DNA of 64,000 nt, taken from assembly GCF_000378965.1 (NCBI RefSeq), contig NZ_KB900536.1, positions 1,790,052-1,854,051 of the forward strand, read 5' to 3'. The notes beneath the pieces are model-generated. The model had not been told where the DNA came from, did no database searches, and was given only the letters and a program-made list of their open reading frames with translations. The DNA is from Thioalkalivibrio thiocyanodenitrificans ARhD 1. Lineage in GTDB: Bacteria; Pseudomonadota; Gammaproteobacteria; Ectothiorhodospirales; Ectothiorhodospiraceae. This document shows positions 36,653 to 45,524 of the stretch, piece by piece. The translations under genes were made by a program, and so were the position numbers. The first letter of the stretch is position 1, and every line of letters begins with the position of its first letter.

Positions 36653-36718
36653 TTTGCGAGAGAAGTGCTTTTTTTGAACCCTGCGTGTCCTTCGTGACAG
36701 ACCACTGATTCTGCTTCT

Positions 36719-37516
36719 TTACCCGAACAGCTCCGCCAGGCGCGCGCCCGGGTCGGCGGCCGTCATGAAGGCCTCGCCCACGAGGAAGGCGTGCACGCCG
36801 GCCTCGCGCATGCGCGCGACGTCCTCGCGGGTATGGATGCCGCTCTCGGTGATCACCATGCGGTTGCCGGGGATCATCTTCACCAGGTCCAGGGTGGTTT
36901 CCAGCCGAGTTTCGAACGTGCGCAGGTCACGGTTGTTGATGCCGATCAGGGCGGCGTCCAGTTTCAGGACCCGTTCCAGTTCCCGCGCCTCATGAATCTC
37001 GATCAGCGCGTTCATGCCCAGCTCATGGGTGAGCATGAGCAGATCCTGCAACCGGGCGTCCTCCAGCGCCGCTGCGATCAGCAGCACGCAGTCGGCCCCC
37101 ATGACCCGGGCCTCGTAGACCTGATAGGCATCGACGATGAAATCCTTGCGCAGCACCGGAAGCGAACTCGCGGCGCGGGCGTCCTCCAGGTGCACATCGG
37201 CGCCCTGGAAGAAGTCGCGGTCGGTGAGCACCGAGAGGCACGCCGCGCCGCCCGCTTCGTAACTTCGCGCGATGGAGGCCGGATCGAAGTCCTCGCGCAG
37301 CACCCCCCTGCTGGGGCTCGCCTTCTTGATCTCGGCGATCACCGCCGAGCGTCCCCCCTCGATGCGCGCCTCAAGCGCCGCTAGAAACGGTCGCACCGCA
37401 GGCGCGGCGTCGATGAAACCACGCAGATCCTCCAGGGACGTGCGCAGCATGCGTTCGGCGATCTCCTCGCGCTTGCGATCGAGGATCCTTGCCAGGATGT
37501 CGGGGGTATCGGTCAT
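36719..37516 (-). CDS. trpC: Indole-3-glycerol-phosphate synthase
   Basis: TIM-barrel enzyme of tryptophan synthesis, 265 residues. Catalytic Glu and Lys lie in VIAEIKKASPSRG, the second Lys in VLRKDFIVD, and INNRDLRTF and ITESGI complete the site. It is a single-function protein, not fused to TrpF. It is the last gene of the rpe-gph-trpE-trpG-trpD-trpC run and convergent with vfr. Confidence 0.98.
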   Translation of the reverse strand: MTDTPDILARILDRKREEIAERMLRTSLEDLRGFIDAAPAVRPFLAALEARIEGGRSAVIAEIKKASPSRGVLREDFDPASIARSYEAGGAACLSVLTDRDFFQGADVHLEDARAASSLPVLRKDFIVDAYQVYEARVMGADCVLLIAAALEDARLQDLLMLTHELGMNALIEIHEARELERVLKLDAALIGINNRDLRTFETRLETTLDLVKMIPGNRMVITESGIHTREDVARMREAGVHAFLVGEAFMTAADPGARLAELFG

Positions 37517-37570
37517 CGGGTGGTTCGCCTGGGTTTGAGAGGGATTGCCACAGAGGTCTCATTCCACCGC

Positions 37571-38587
37571 TCAACAGGACTTCGAGAAGGCCACCAGCTG
37601 TTCGAGCTTCTCCGCAGCGGCGCCGGAGTCGATGGCCTGGCGTGCCTTGTCGATCCCCTCGGCAAGGCTGTCGGCCACGCCCGATACGTAGATGGCGGCG
37701 CCCGCGTTGAGCAGCACGACGTCCCGGGCGGGGCCGGGCCTGCCCTCCAGTACACCCTGGATCATGGCCAGGCTCGCGGCGGCGTCCTCCACCCTGAGTT
37801 CGGAAAGTTCGGCGCGCCGCAGGCCAAAATCCTCGGGAGACACCAGGTAAACCCTGACCTCGCCATCCCTCAGTTCCGCCACCCGGGTGGGGGCGCCGAT
37901 GCTGATCTCGTCCAGACCATCCTCGGCATGCACCACCATGACATGCCGGCTGCCAAGACGGCCCAGCACCGCTGCCAGGGGCTCCAGCCAGCGGTTGCTG
38001 TACACCCCCAGTACCTGGTTGGGGGCGCCGGCAGGGTTGGTGAGCGGGCCGAGCACATTGAACAGGGTGCGCACACCCATTTCCCGGCGCGGACCGATGG
38101 CATGCTTCATGGCACCGTGATGTCGCGGCGCAAACAGAAAACCCACGCCCACTTCGTCTATGCAGCGGGCCACCTGCCCGGGGGTCAGATCCAGGTTCAC
38201 GCCGGCCGCTTCCAGCACGTCGGCGCTGCCTGATTTGCTGGACACGGAACGATTGCCATGCTTGGCCACGCGCCCACCGGCTGCCGCCGTCACCAACGCA
38301 CTGGCGGTGGAGATGTTGAAACTGCCGGAGGAATCGCCGCCGGTGCCGCAGGTATCCACCAGGTGATCGGCGGTCACCTCCACCCGAGTCGCCAATTCCC
38401 GCATGACCTGCGCGGCGGCAGTGACCTCCTCCACCGTCTCGCCCTTCATGGCAAGCCCGATCAGGAACCCGCCGATCTGGGCCGGCGTGGCCTCCCCGTT
38501 CATGACCAGACCCATGACGGCGGTCATCTCCTCTCCGCTGAGGTCCCTGCGCTGCGTTACGGCGCGGATGGCTTGCTGCATGTCCAT
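37571..38587 (-). CDS. trpD: Anthranilate phosphoribosyltransferase
   Basis: 338-residue enzyme joining anthranilate and PRPP. Family blocks include [20 protein letters not shown] (PRPP site), [19 protein letters not shown] and [13 protein letters not shown]. It is not fused to trpG. The start MDMQQAIR has a second ATG two codons later. It is 54 bases upstream of trpC and separated from trpG by a repeat element and a GACCCCC/GGGGGTC hairpin at 38635-38653. Confidence 0.98.
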   Translation of the reverse strand: MDMQQAIRAVTQRRDLSGEEMTAVMGLVMNGEATPAQIGGFLIGLAMKGETVEEVTAAAQVMRELATRVEVTADHLVDTCGTGGDSSGSFNISTASALVTAAAGGRVAKHGNRSVSSKSGSADVLEAAGVNLDLTPGQVARCIDEVGVGFLFAPRHHGAMKHAIGPRREMGVRTLFNVLGPLTNPAGAPNQVLGVYSNRWLEPLAAVLGRLGSRHVMVVHAEDGLDEISIGAPTRVAELRDGEVRVYLVSPEDFGLRRAELSELRVEDAAASLAMIQGVLEGRPGPARDVVLLNAGAAIYVSGVADSLAEGIDKARQAIDSGAAAEKLEQLVAFSKSC

Positions 38588-38660
38588 GGTGTCAGGTATC
38601 CCGTGTCTTGTCGTGGTTCACGCCGGATTCTCCGGACCCCCGTGCCGGGGGTCAATAGAA

Positions 38661-38742
38661 GTGGCAAGTAAAGGCATAAAGGTCCCGGTCGCCAATGCAT
38701 ACGGGATTCCTTGCCACTTGAGACTAGCCACTGGCCACTGCC
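38661..38742. repeat. CAAGTGGC word element between trpD and trpG
   Basis: A short left arm GTGGCAAG (38661) and a long right arm, 38707-38742, with TTGCCACTTGAGACTAGCC then CACTGGCCACTGCC. The last codons and TAG stop of trpG (38724-38726) lie within the right arm. The same vocabulary is at 49757 and 62824. Confidence 0.8.
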
Positions 38743-39320
38743 TTCATAGCCAGGAAGTTGCGCAGCAGGTCGTGACCATGCCGGGTCAGGATAGACTCCG
38801 GGTGAAACTGCACGCCTTCCACGGGCAGGGACTTGTGGCGCACGCCCATGATCTCGTCCATGGCCCCGTCGGGGGTCTCGGTCCAGGCAGTGATCTCCAG
38901 GCAATCGGGCAGGCTGTCCTTCTCGATCACCAGCGAGTGGTAGCGGGTGGCTTCGAAGGGATCGGGCAGGCCTCGGAAGACACCCTGACCCGTGTGATGG
39001 ATGAGCGACGTCTTGCCGTGCATGATCTCCCGGGCGTGCACCACCCTGCCCCCAAACGCCTGGCCGATGGCCTGGTGCCCCAGGCACACGCCGAGCAGCG
39101 GGATCTCGCCGGAGAAGCGCCGGATGGCCTCCAGGGACACCCCCGCCTCGTTGGGCGTGCAGGGCCCCGGCGAGATCATGATGCGCTCGGGCGCAAGCGC
39201 GGCGATCTCCTCCACCGTGAGCGCGTCGTTGCGCCGCACGTCCACCTCCGCCCCCAGCTCACCCAGGTACTGCACCAGGTTGTAGGTGAAGGAATCGTAG
39301 TTGTCGATCATAAGAATCAT
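38724..39320 (-). CDS. trpG: Anthranilate synthase component II (glutamine amidotransferase)
   Basis: 198-residue class I glutaminase supplying ammonia to TrpE. The nucleophile is Cys79 in [17 protein letters not shown], and the His/Glu pair is in [13 protein letters not shown] 39320 begins [20 protein letters not shown]; upstream in-frame codons come from repeat sequence. The C-terminus AVASG and stop are encoded by a repeat arm. An inserted GxxExxY element separates it from trpE. Confidence 0.97.
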   Translation of the reverse strand: MILMIDNYDSFTYNLVQYLGELGAEVDVRRNDALTVEEIAALAPERIMISPGPCTPNEAGVSLEAIRRFSGEIPLLGVCLGHQAIGQAFGGRVVHAREIMHGKTSLIHHTGQGVFRGLPDPFEATRYHSLVIEKDSLPDCLEITAWTETPDGAMDEIMGVRHKSLPVEGVQFHPESILTRHGHDLLRNFLAMKAVASG

Positions 39321-39374
39321 GCCTGGATAACCTCGACCGGAAAGCCGCGACAGCAAACCGTGACAGAGAACCGC

Positions 39375-39851
39375 GACGCAAAGCCGCGATGACGCAAAGG
39401 AACGCAAACCTTCTTCACCACTGACTTAGAGGCCGTTGACCACTCTGCGAATACCGTGGCGGAGTTGCGGAGCATTGAAGTTGATCAACAGACCCAACCG
39501 CAAACCGCTCAGGCGCAGATACGAGAGCAGCTGTGCCAAATGCAGCGGTTGCAGGTTCTCCACCGCCTTCAACTCCACTATCAACCGGTCCGCCACCAGT
39601 ATATCCAGCCGATACGCGGCATCGAATGCGACACCCTTGTACTGTGCATTAAGGGGCACCTCCGATCGGTAATCGACACCCCGCAGGTCCAATTCCCGGC
39701 ACAGGGCCTGGCGATAGACAGACTCCAGCAAACCGGTCCCCAGCACTCGATGCACCTCCAAGGCCGCCCCCACCACTTCGTACGACAGCGCATTTTCATC
39801 CATGATCTCGTCCTTACTTTGCGATCCTTTGCGTCTTCGCGTCTTTGCGTC
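39375..39851 (-). mobile_element. GxxExxY element with GACGCAAA terminal inverted repeats
   Basis: 477-bp unit between trpE and trpG. The 34-base ends (39375-39408 and 39818-39851) are inverted copies matching at 31 positions, each made of GACGCAAA/CGCGA-type words. They bracket a single gene for a GxxExxY protein. The same ends, without the gene, occur at 59241-59352. The unit is read in the same direction as the trp genes, so transcription can pass through. Mobility is inferred from this architecture; target duplications were not identified. Confidence 0.7.
39426..39803 (-). CDS. GxxExxY protein (PD-(D/E)XK-like)
   Basis: 125-residue protein of the GxxExxY family: the name motif is G24-LLE27-SVY30. 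A PD-(D/E)XK nuclease-like core is visible as Asp67 (YRLDILV) and Glu77-x-Lys79 (VELKAVENL), preceded by HxVLGxGLLE. The family has no settled biochemical function. ATG 39803 gives the usual length. It is flanked by terminal inverted repeats and interrupts the trpE-trpG junction, so it looks like the cargo or mobilising enzyme of a small element rather than a Trp gene. Confidence 0.88.
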   Translation of the reverse strand: MDENALSYEVVGAALEVHRVLGTGLLESVYRQALCRELDLRGVDYRSEVPLNAQYKGVAFDAAYRLDILVADRLIVELKAVENLQPLHLAQLLSYLRLSGLRLGLLINFNAPQLRHGIRRVVNGL

Positions 39852-39871
39852 GAACGCCGTTGACTTTGACC

Positions 39872-41341
39872 CTACTTCAGCCCCGCCTCCGCCATGGCCA
39901 CGGCACGGAACACGGCGCGGCCCTTGTTCATGGTCTCGGCCCATTCGTTGTCCGGGACCGAATCGTGCACGATACCGGCGCCCGCCTGGATGTGGAGCTG
40001 GCCGTCCTTGATCACGGCGGTACGGATGGCGATGGCCGTGTCCATGTTGCCGGCCCAGGACAGGTAACCGACGGCGCCGGCATAGATGCCGCGCTTGACG
40101 GGCTCCAACTCGTCGATGATCTCCATGGCGCGGATCTTGGGGGCGCCGCTCACGGTGCCGGCCGGGAAGGTGGCGCGCAGCACATCCATCGCGCTCATTC
40201 CCTCCTTCAGATGCCCGGTAACGTTCGAGACGATGTGCATCACGTGCGAATAGCGCTCCACCACCATCTGTTCGGTGAGCTGCACGCTGCCGGTCTCGCT
40301 CACCCGCCCGGCATCGTTACGCCCGAGATCGATGAGCATCAGGTGTTCGGCGCGCTCCTTGGGATCGGCCAGCAGTTCCGCCTCAAGGCAGCGATCCTCA
40401 TCCTCGGTGGAACCTCTGGGACGCGTCCCGGCGATGGGACGCACGGTGACCGTGTCGTCCTCCAGGCGCACCAGGATCTCCGGGGAGGAACCCACCACCT
40501 GGTGATCGTCCAGATCCAGGAAGAACATGTAGGGGGACGGATTGAGGCTCCTGAGTGCCCGGTAGAGATTCAGGGGAGGCGCGCCGAACGGGATGGATAG
40601 ACGCTGCGACAACACCACCTGCATCACGTCACCCTCGACAATGTACTCCTTGCAGCGGGCGACGGCGGCCTTGAAACCATCCTCGGTGAAGCCGGAGACG
40701 AAATCCGATTCACGCACCTTGCGGGCATCCGCGCCGGACACCGGGACAGCCGCGGACTCACCGAGTCGCCGACGCAATTCGTCCAGCCGCTGCTCGGCCG
40801 CGGCAAGACCTGTTTCCGGCCGGGCATGGACCACCAGGTACAGCCGTCCGGCCAGGTTGTCGTAGACCACCACCTCGTCCGAGACCATGAGCAGAATGTC
40901 CGGCACTCCCAGAGCGTCGGGTTTCTCCACGCCCGCAAGCCGCGGCTCGATGTAGCGGATGGTGTCGTAACCGAAGTAGCCCACGAGTCCGCCCGTGAAG
41001 CGGGGCAGCCCCTCGATCTCCGGTACACGCTGCCGGGCCTGAAACCCTTCCATCCAGGCGAGCGGGTCATCCACCTGCGTGTCCTCCACGACCGTCCCCT
41101 CGTCCTCCACGGTCACGTGCCGGCCGCGCACCTTGACCACGGTGCGGGCGGGCAGCCCGATGAATGAGTAACGCCCCCACTTCTCGCCGCCCTGCACGGA
41201 CTCGAACAGGTAGGAAAAAGGCGCGGCGGCAAGCTTGAGGTAGATACTCAAGGGAGTGTCCAGGTCCGCCAGGATTTCACGGACCAGGGGGATACGGTTG
41301 TATCCCTGGCGGATCAGTTCATTGAATCGTTCAGGGGTCAT
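39872..41341 (-). CDS. trpE: Anthranilate synthase component I
   Basis: 489-residue chorismate-using subunit. The C-terminal chorismate-binding domain has [47 protein letters not shown] and [20 protein letters not shown]. The N-terminal half has the LESxxxG-like feedback region replaced by [18 protein letters not shown]. It follows gph by 124 bases with no clear Trp-rich leader peptide, so attenuation is not evident. Confidence 0.98.
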   Translation of the reverse strand: MTPERFNELIRQGYNRIPLVREILADLDTPLSIYLKLAAAPFSYLFESVQGGEKWGRYSFIGLPARTVVKVRGRHVTVEDEGTVVEDTQVDDPLAWMEGFQARQRVPEIEGLPRFTGGLVGYFGYDTIRYIEPRLAGVEKPDALGVPDILLMVSDEVVVYDNLAGRLYLVVHARPETGLAAAEQRLDELRRRLGESAAVPVSGADARKVRESDFVSGFTEDGFKAAVARCKEYIVEGDVMQVVLSQRLSIPFGAPPLNLYRALRSLNPSPYMFFLDLDDHQVVGSSPEILVRLEDDTVTVRPIAGTRPRGSTEDEDRCLEAELLADPKERAEHLMLIDLGRNDAGRVSETGSVQLTEQMVVERYSHVMHIVSNVTGHLKEGMSAMDVLRATFPAGTVSGAPKIRAMEIIDELEPVKRGIYAGAVGYLSWAGNMDTAIAIRTAVIKDGQLHIQAGAGIVHDSVPDNEWAETMNKGRAVFRAVAMAEAGLK

Positions 41342-41465
41342 GATGCAGTTCCGGATCGTTACGGTGGATGGGGCCGAACAAAGGCCGAACCAAGCCGTAC
41401 GCGGCCCGACTCAGCCTGCTGTCAGCCGCGCCATCGCTCACCGATGCCGATCGGGAAGCGCATCG

Positions 41466-42146
41466 TCATGCCGCCTCTTCCAGGAGCCCCTGAATCTGGT
41501 CCAGTCGGTCGATCACCGCATCGGGGCCCTGGTTTCGAATATCCTCTCCGTGATTGTAGCCATAGCTCACGCACACGATGGTGAAGCCCGCGGCCCGCGC
41601 TGCCTTCACATCGCTGCGGGAATCGCCCACCATCAGCGATTCCTCCGGCGTGACACCCAGATGTTCCGCGGCGTAGAGCAGCGGCGCCGGATCGGGCTTC
41701 TTGAGAGGCAGGGTGTCGCCGCTGACCACCAGCTCGAAATAGTCACGGATCGCCATATCACGCAGCAGGGGCATCGTGAACTGCTCTGCCTTGTTGGTGA
41801 CACAGCCCATCCGGACACCGGATCGCTGGAGATAGTCCAGACCCTCGCGCACACCCGGGTACAGCAGGCTGCGTCCGGAGGTGTTCTCCCGGTACAGGCG
41901 CATGAACACGGGCAGGGCACGCCGGAACTCGGCCTCATCGGCCTCGCCATCCACGGCATTGATCAGTGCCCGCTGCACCAGACGCTCCACGCCGTTGCCC
42001 ACCCACTTGCGCACGGCAGGCTCGCCACGCTCCGGGAGACCCAGTTCACGCATCATGGCATCCACGCACCAGGCCAGATCCGGCACGCTGTCCACGAGCG
42101 TGCCATCCAGATCGATAAGGACCATCTTGGGCCGTGCAAGGCTCAT
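41466..42146 (-). CDS. gph: Phosphoglycolate phosphatase
   Basis: 226-residue HAD hydrolase removing 2-phosphoglycolate, relevant to a Calvin-cycle organism. The nucleophile motif VLIDLDGTLVDS has Asp12 and Asp14; GCVTNK (motif II) and KPDPAPLLYAAEHLG and MVGDSRSDVKAARAAG (motifs III and IV) are present. ATG 42146 follows GAGGGAATGCGT. It lies 10 bases after rpe, as in the common rpe-gph-trpE order. Confidence 0.95.
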   Translation of the reverse strand: MSLARPKMVLIDLDGTLVDSVPDLAWCVDAMMRELGLPERGEPAVRKWVGNGVERLVQRALINAVDGEADEAEFRRALPVFMRLYRENTSGRSLLYPGVREGLDYLQRSGVRMGCVTNKAEQFTMPLLRDMAIRDYFELVVSGDTLPLKKPDPAPLLYAAEHLGVTPEESLMVGDSRSDVKAARAAGFTIVCVSYGYNHGEDIRNQGPDAVIDRLDQIQGLLEEAA

Positions 42147-42156
42147 ACGCATTCCC

Positions 42157-42846
42157 TCAGGCCCTGGCCAGCTCTTCGCGCATCTTCCGGATGATGCTCT
42201 CGTAGTGATGCGGGTCATCCTTGCTGGCGGCACCGAAGATGGCGGAACCGGCCACGAAGGTATCGGCGCCCGCCGCCTTGATCTCGCGGATGTTGTCCGC
42301 CTTCACGCCTCCGTCGATCTCGAGCCGAATCTCGCGACCGGATTCGTCGATGCGTTTGCGGACCTCGCGCAGCTTGTCCAGCGTTGCCGGGATAAAGGCC
42401 TGGCCGCCGAATCCCGGGTTCACGGACATGAGCAGGATCATGTCCACCTTGTCCATCACGTAGTCCAGGTAGGACAGCGGCGTGGCCGGATTGAACACCA
42501 GGCCCGCCTTGCAGCCCTCACCCTTGATGAGTTGAAGAGTGCGGTCGATGTGGTCGGAGGCCTCCGGATGGAAGGTGATGTAGCTGGCACCGGCCTTGGC
42601 AAAATCCGGCACGATGCGGTCCACCGGCTTGACCATCAGGTGCACGTCGATGGGCGCTTCGACACCATGCTTGCGCAATGCCTCGCAGACCAGAGGACCG
42701 ATGGTGAGGTTGGGTACATAATGGTTGTCCATGACGTCGAAATGCACGATGTCGGCACCGGAGGCCAGGACATTGACCACTTCCTCGCCCAAACGGGCGA
42801 AGTCGGCGGACAGGATGGACGGTGCGATCAGATCGGGTTGTGCCAT
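42157..42846 (-). CDS. rpe: Ribulose-phosphate 3-epimerase
   Basis: 229-residue TIM-barrel metal enzyme interconverting ribulose-5-P and xylulose-5-P in the pentose phosphate and Calvin pathways. [51 protein letters not shown] and [11 protein letters not shown] are the expected motifs. It leads the rpe-gph-trp run. A heptamer element lies upstream. Confidence 0.98.
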   Translation of the reverse strand: MAQPDLIAPSILSADFARLGEEVVNVLASGADIVHFDVMDNHYVPNLTIGPLVCEALRKHGVEAPIDVHLMVKPVDRIVPDFAKAGASYITFHPEASDHIDRTLQLIKGEGCKAGLVFNPATPLSYLDYVMDKVDMILLMSVNPGFGGQAFIPATLDKLREVRKRIDESGREIRLEIDGGVKADNIREIKAAGADTFVAGSAIFGAASKDDPHHYESIIRKMREELARA

Positions 42847-42982
42847 GGTTGCAATGCCTCTTTACAGGCCGGCGGACCGGCCGGTGAATGTCTGGGCGCG
42901 ACGGCCGAAGGCCCGTAAAGCGCGCGGAACTGCGCAATTTACCCGAAAGGCTCAGAAAATTCGAGTAGCGCGTCGGACCTGC

Positions 42983-43042
42983 CGGTTGTCAGGGATCGGT
43001 TGTCTTGTTCGACTGACCATGGACCACTGACAACGGACAGCC
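42983..43042. repeat. TTGTCAG-type inverted element, degenerate
   Basis: The left arm GGTTGTCAGGGATCGGTTGT (42984 on) and right arm GACCACTGACAACGGACAG (43022-43040) are imperfect inverted copies in the same vocabulary as 30381, 32978 and 50192. It lies between the divergent rpe and CopD-like genes. Confidence 0.7.
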
Positions 43043-43092
43043 TTTCAATAGTTTATGATGCGCACCGAACCCAAAGAACACGAGGATGCCCC

Positions 43093-43554
43093 ATGTCCAT
43101 CGCCATCACCCTCCACGTCCTGTCTGCCGTCATCTGGGTAGGGGGCATGTTCTTCGCCTACATGGCCCTGCGCCCGGTTGCGGCAAACCTTTTGGAACCG
43201 CCGCTTCGCACCACCCTCTGGCGCGACACCTTCGATCGCTTCTTTCCCTGGGTATGGGTAGCGGTAATCGTCCTCCTGCTGACGGGCTACTGGATGATCT
43301 TCGCCAAGTTCGGCGGGATGGGCACCTCGCCCCTCTACGTGCACGTGATGAACGGCCTGGGGATCGTGATGATGCTCATCTACCTGCACGTGTTCTTCGC
43401 GCCGTTCCGGCGCATGAAACAGGCCATCACCGCCCAGGACTGGCCCGAGGCAGGCCGCCGGCTGGGTCAGATCCGGATGCTGGTGGGGATTAACCTGATC
43501 ATCGGTCTGCTGGTGATCGCGGTGGCCTCCGGCGGGGCGTATCTGATCATCTGA
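43093..43554 (+). CDS. CopD-domain membrane protein
   Basis: 153-residue inner-membrane protein with four hydrophobic helices (about 5-25, 52-72, 85-103, 130-151). The CopD-type pattern shows His8 and the WVGGMFFAY segment, a His at LYVHVMN and another at YLHVFFAPF. Copper import or haem-type binding is possible in this family. CACGAGGATGCCCC precedes the ATG. It stands alone and is followed by palindromic repeats. Confidence 0.75.
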   Translation: MSIAITLHVLSAVIWVGGMFFAYMALRPVAANLLEPPLRTTLWRDTFDRFFPWVWVAVIVLLLTGYWMIFAKFGGMGTSPLYVHVMNGLGIVMMLIYLHVFFAPFRRMKQAITAQDWPEAGRRLGQIRMLVGINLIIGLLVIAVASGGAYLII

Positions 43555-43587
43555 TTTCCCTGTCACCGTAGAGGGAAAAAGGAATCT

Positions 43588-43675
43588 GTAGGTTGGGGGT
43601 GAGCGCAGCGAACCCCAACTTCGGTGTCTGGTCCTGCCTTGATTGTTGGGGTTCGCTGCGCTCACCCCAACCTAC
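43588..43675. repeat. GTAGGTTGGGG hairpin element
   Basis: Left arm 43588-43619 and right arm 43645-43675 are inverted copies that match throughout except for one extra G, around a 25-base loop. Two other copies are at 36534 and 45280. This one is not nested in an ACGCCAGG palindrome. Confidence 0.9.
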
Positions 43676-43733
43676 GGTGGACAGGACACGCATGACCACT
43701 GATCTACGGTGCGCTGCCCGCTGAACAGGTATC

Positions 43734-43830
43734 AGCCACAGAGGACACAGAGGGCACAGCAAAACAGGTAATGACAACCAGGGGCATCCTCCATTTCGGC
43801 TTGCCTTTCGTCTCTGTGACCTCTGTGGCT
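43734..43830. repeat. CACAGAGG inverted word element
   Basis: AGCCACAGAGGACACAGAGG (43734-43753) and its inverted partner (43811-43830) match at 18 of 20 positions around 57 bases. The words recur singly at 13345 and 37550. With the hairpin before it and the terminator after it, this fills the 387-base gap up to the cytochrome gene. Confidence 0.8.
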
Positions 43831-43894
43831 CAAAAAAGGCGGAGCCCGCACCCGAGCAGTGTCTGCGCGAGTCCCGGTCCCCACCGGAGCCCAC

Positions 43895-43922
43895 AAAAAA
43901 GCCGCCCGCAGGCGGCTTTTTT
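43895..43922. terminator. Bidirectional intrinsic terminator
   Basis: GCCGCC-CGCA-GGCGGC with six A residues before and six T residues after, so it can terminate on either strand. On the minus strand it ends the cytochrome c gene. Confidence 0.9.
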
Positions 43923-43941
43923 GTTCTTCAGCCCGAGAGCC

Positions 43942-44253
43942 TCAGAGGGTCTCGATGTAGGCAGCCAGGTTGGCAATGTCCTCGTCGGACAGGTTCGCTG
44001 CCTGGGGAGCCATCAGCGGGGTATTGGCACCCAAGGTCTCGCCGGCGCGGTAACGCGTCAGCAGATCAACGATCTCTTCGGCGGTGTGACCGGCCAGCTT
44101 GGGGAAGATCGCCTGGCCCTGGCCCTGGGCGCCGTGGCAGGCGATACAGGGCGCGTACTTGGCCTTTCCGGCCTCCACATCACCTGCATGGGCCGCACCA
44201 CCCATGAACAACGCGGCCCCGAGGGCCAGACCGGTAAACACGAACTTCTTCAT
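43942..44253 (-). CDS. Periplasmic class I cytochrome c (c5/c553 type)
   Basis: 103-residue secreted electron carrier. Signal peptide of about 23 residues ending AHA, haem site CIACH at 36-40 and axial Met81 in NTPLMAPQAANLSDEDIANLAAY. ATG 44253 (MKKFVFTG) is preceded by GGAGGAGTTTGC. It has its own promoter and terminator, so it is a single-gene unit, probably a donor to a terminal oxidase. Confidence 0.92.
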   Translation of the reverse strand: MKKFVFTGLALGAALFMGGAAHAGDVEAGKAKYAPCIACHGAQGQGQAIFPKLAGHTAEEIVDLLTRYRAGETLGANTPLMAPQAANLSDEDIANLAAYIETL

Positions 44254-44320
44254 CTGCAAACTCCTCCGTCTGTTTTCTGGACTCAGTGCCCGCCCCGCGG
44301 GGCTCGCGGCAAATGGCGGG

Positions 44321-44349
44321 ATTATCCGGCAACCTTGCACGCAAGTAAA
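44321..44349 (-). promoter_or_regulatory. Predicted promoter of the cytochrome c gene
   Basis: TTTACT (44349-44344) and GATAAT (44326-44321) with 17-base spacing on the minus strand, about 60 bases of leader before the ATG. Confidence 0.45.
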
Positions 44350-44454
44350 CTTTATCCAGACTGAACGGCGGCTGAACGGGTTCGCAATGCGTCTTCAACG
44401 CGTCGCAACGGGCCTGGTCATAAATCAGTTATATTGGCACATAAACACTGCAAC

Positions 44455-45120
44455 TTACCGGCCATGGAGATAGCGCTCATCGGACCAGGTGCACAGCCAC
44501 TGGGGCTTCAGCATCACCATGGCGGTGACCATGATGCCGTTGAGGATGGCCTCTGGAAGCACCAGCAGCGGCAGGTAGACCAGGTACTCGGAGGTGATCT
44601 TGCCCGCCGGATACACCTCCAGTACGTAGACCAGCCCACCCACCGCCAGCATGCTGGCCAGAATGGCCAGCGCCGCGCCCGCGAACGCGCACAGGTAGAG
44701 GTAGATGAAGGGATGAGGCGGGAGCGTGCGCTCCACCAGGCGCAGCACGCCGTAACTGACGAATACCGGCAAGACCCCCGAAAGCAGCGCCGCCAGCGGC
44801 AGCGAGGCCCAGTCCTGGCCCGTAAACAGGGTCACGGGAATCAGGGCAAAGGCCACCGCCAGGAGGGCAAACTGCCAGCCGAACATGAGCGTCACCGTGG
44901 TCACCGCCAGATAGTGCAGGGACAACCCCGGCGAAACGCCGGCATTGAGGCTCCACAGAACCGCCAGCCCCGTGACACCCATGGCGAACAGCGACAATCG
45001 CCCCGGCTGGTAGAGTTGCCACCAGGGCGCCGTGCGAAGGGCCCGCCACATGATCGCGGCATAGCCCCCTGCGGCAAACAGCAGCGGCGCCGGGGTGAAC
45101 AGTTCGGCCGTAAGCAGCAT
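44455..45120 (-). CDS. Energy-coupling factor transporter permease-like protein (CbiM family)
   Basis: 221-residue inner-membrane protein with six or seven predicted helices. It has the CbiM-like layout of the predicted gammaproteobacterial permeases: LFTPAPLLFAAGGYAA start, GVSPGLSLHYLAVTTVTLMFGW and PEAILNGIMVTAMV. CbiM proteins are substrate components of metal (Co/Ni) importers, but no ATPase partner is adjacent, and the classical N-terminal metal-binding Met-His is absent, so the substrate is open. Confidence 0.72.
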   Translation of the reverse strand: MLLTAELFTPAPLLFAAGGYAAIMWRALRTAPWWQLYQPGRLSLFAMGVTGLAVLWSLNAGVSPGLSLHYLAVTTVTLMFGWQFALLAVAFALIPVTLFTGQDWASLPLAALLSGVLPVFVSYGVLRLVERTLPPHPFIYLYLCAFAGAALAILASMLAVGGLVYVLEVYPAGKITSEYLVYLPLLVLPEAILNGIMVTAMVMLKPQWLCTWSDERYLHGR

Positions 45121-45193
45121 GGCGGGATCCGGACGTCGGTCGATCAGTACCTTGGACGCGAGGGGTGGGGGGGTCGTTCCGTGTCATTCTCTT

Positions 45194-45443
45194 GAACCAC
45201 GAAGCGCATGAAGAATGCCAAGGGGTTCATGAAAGAATCTGGCAAGGACGCCAGGCACGTCAAGGAACCCGACAATTGCGTAGGTTGGGGTGAGCAGCGC
45301 GAACCCCAACAACATTGGCCAGGATCAGGCGCCGCATGTTGGGGTTCGTTCCTCACCCCAACCTACCTGATCTCCGGGTTCCTTGACGTGCCTGGCGTCC
45401 TTGCCAGAGAAGGGTTTCTTCGTTGTTTCTCCTTCGTGGCTCC
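45194..45443. repeat. Triple nested palindrome (ACGAAG / GGCAAGGACGCC / GTAGGTTGGGG)
   Basis: The outer arms carry CCACGAAG words (45194-45215 and 45427-45443). The middle arms, 45239-45271 and 45375-45407, are perfect 33-base inverted copies (starting CTGGCAAGGACGCCAGG). The inner GTAGGTTGGGGTGAG hairpin has arms 45280-45310 and 45338-45366. The 404-base gap between the permease and methyltransferase genes is essentially this structure; no gene is seen. Confidence 0.92.
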
Positions 45444-45524
45444 CACGAAAACATCCTGTTCCCGGCACGACAGCGCGTCGCCGGCGGCGGTACGGGCTTC
45501 CCGGTGAGCAGGGGTTTGCGGTAT

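Noticed and set aside
41342-41465. trp leader peptide and attenuator before trpE
   Set aside because: Short frames here lack tandem Trp codons, and no terminator/antiterminator pair is visible.
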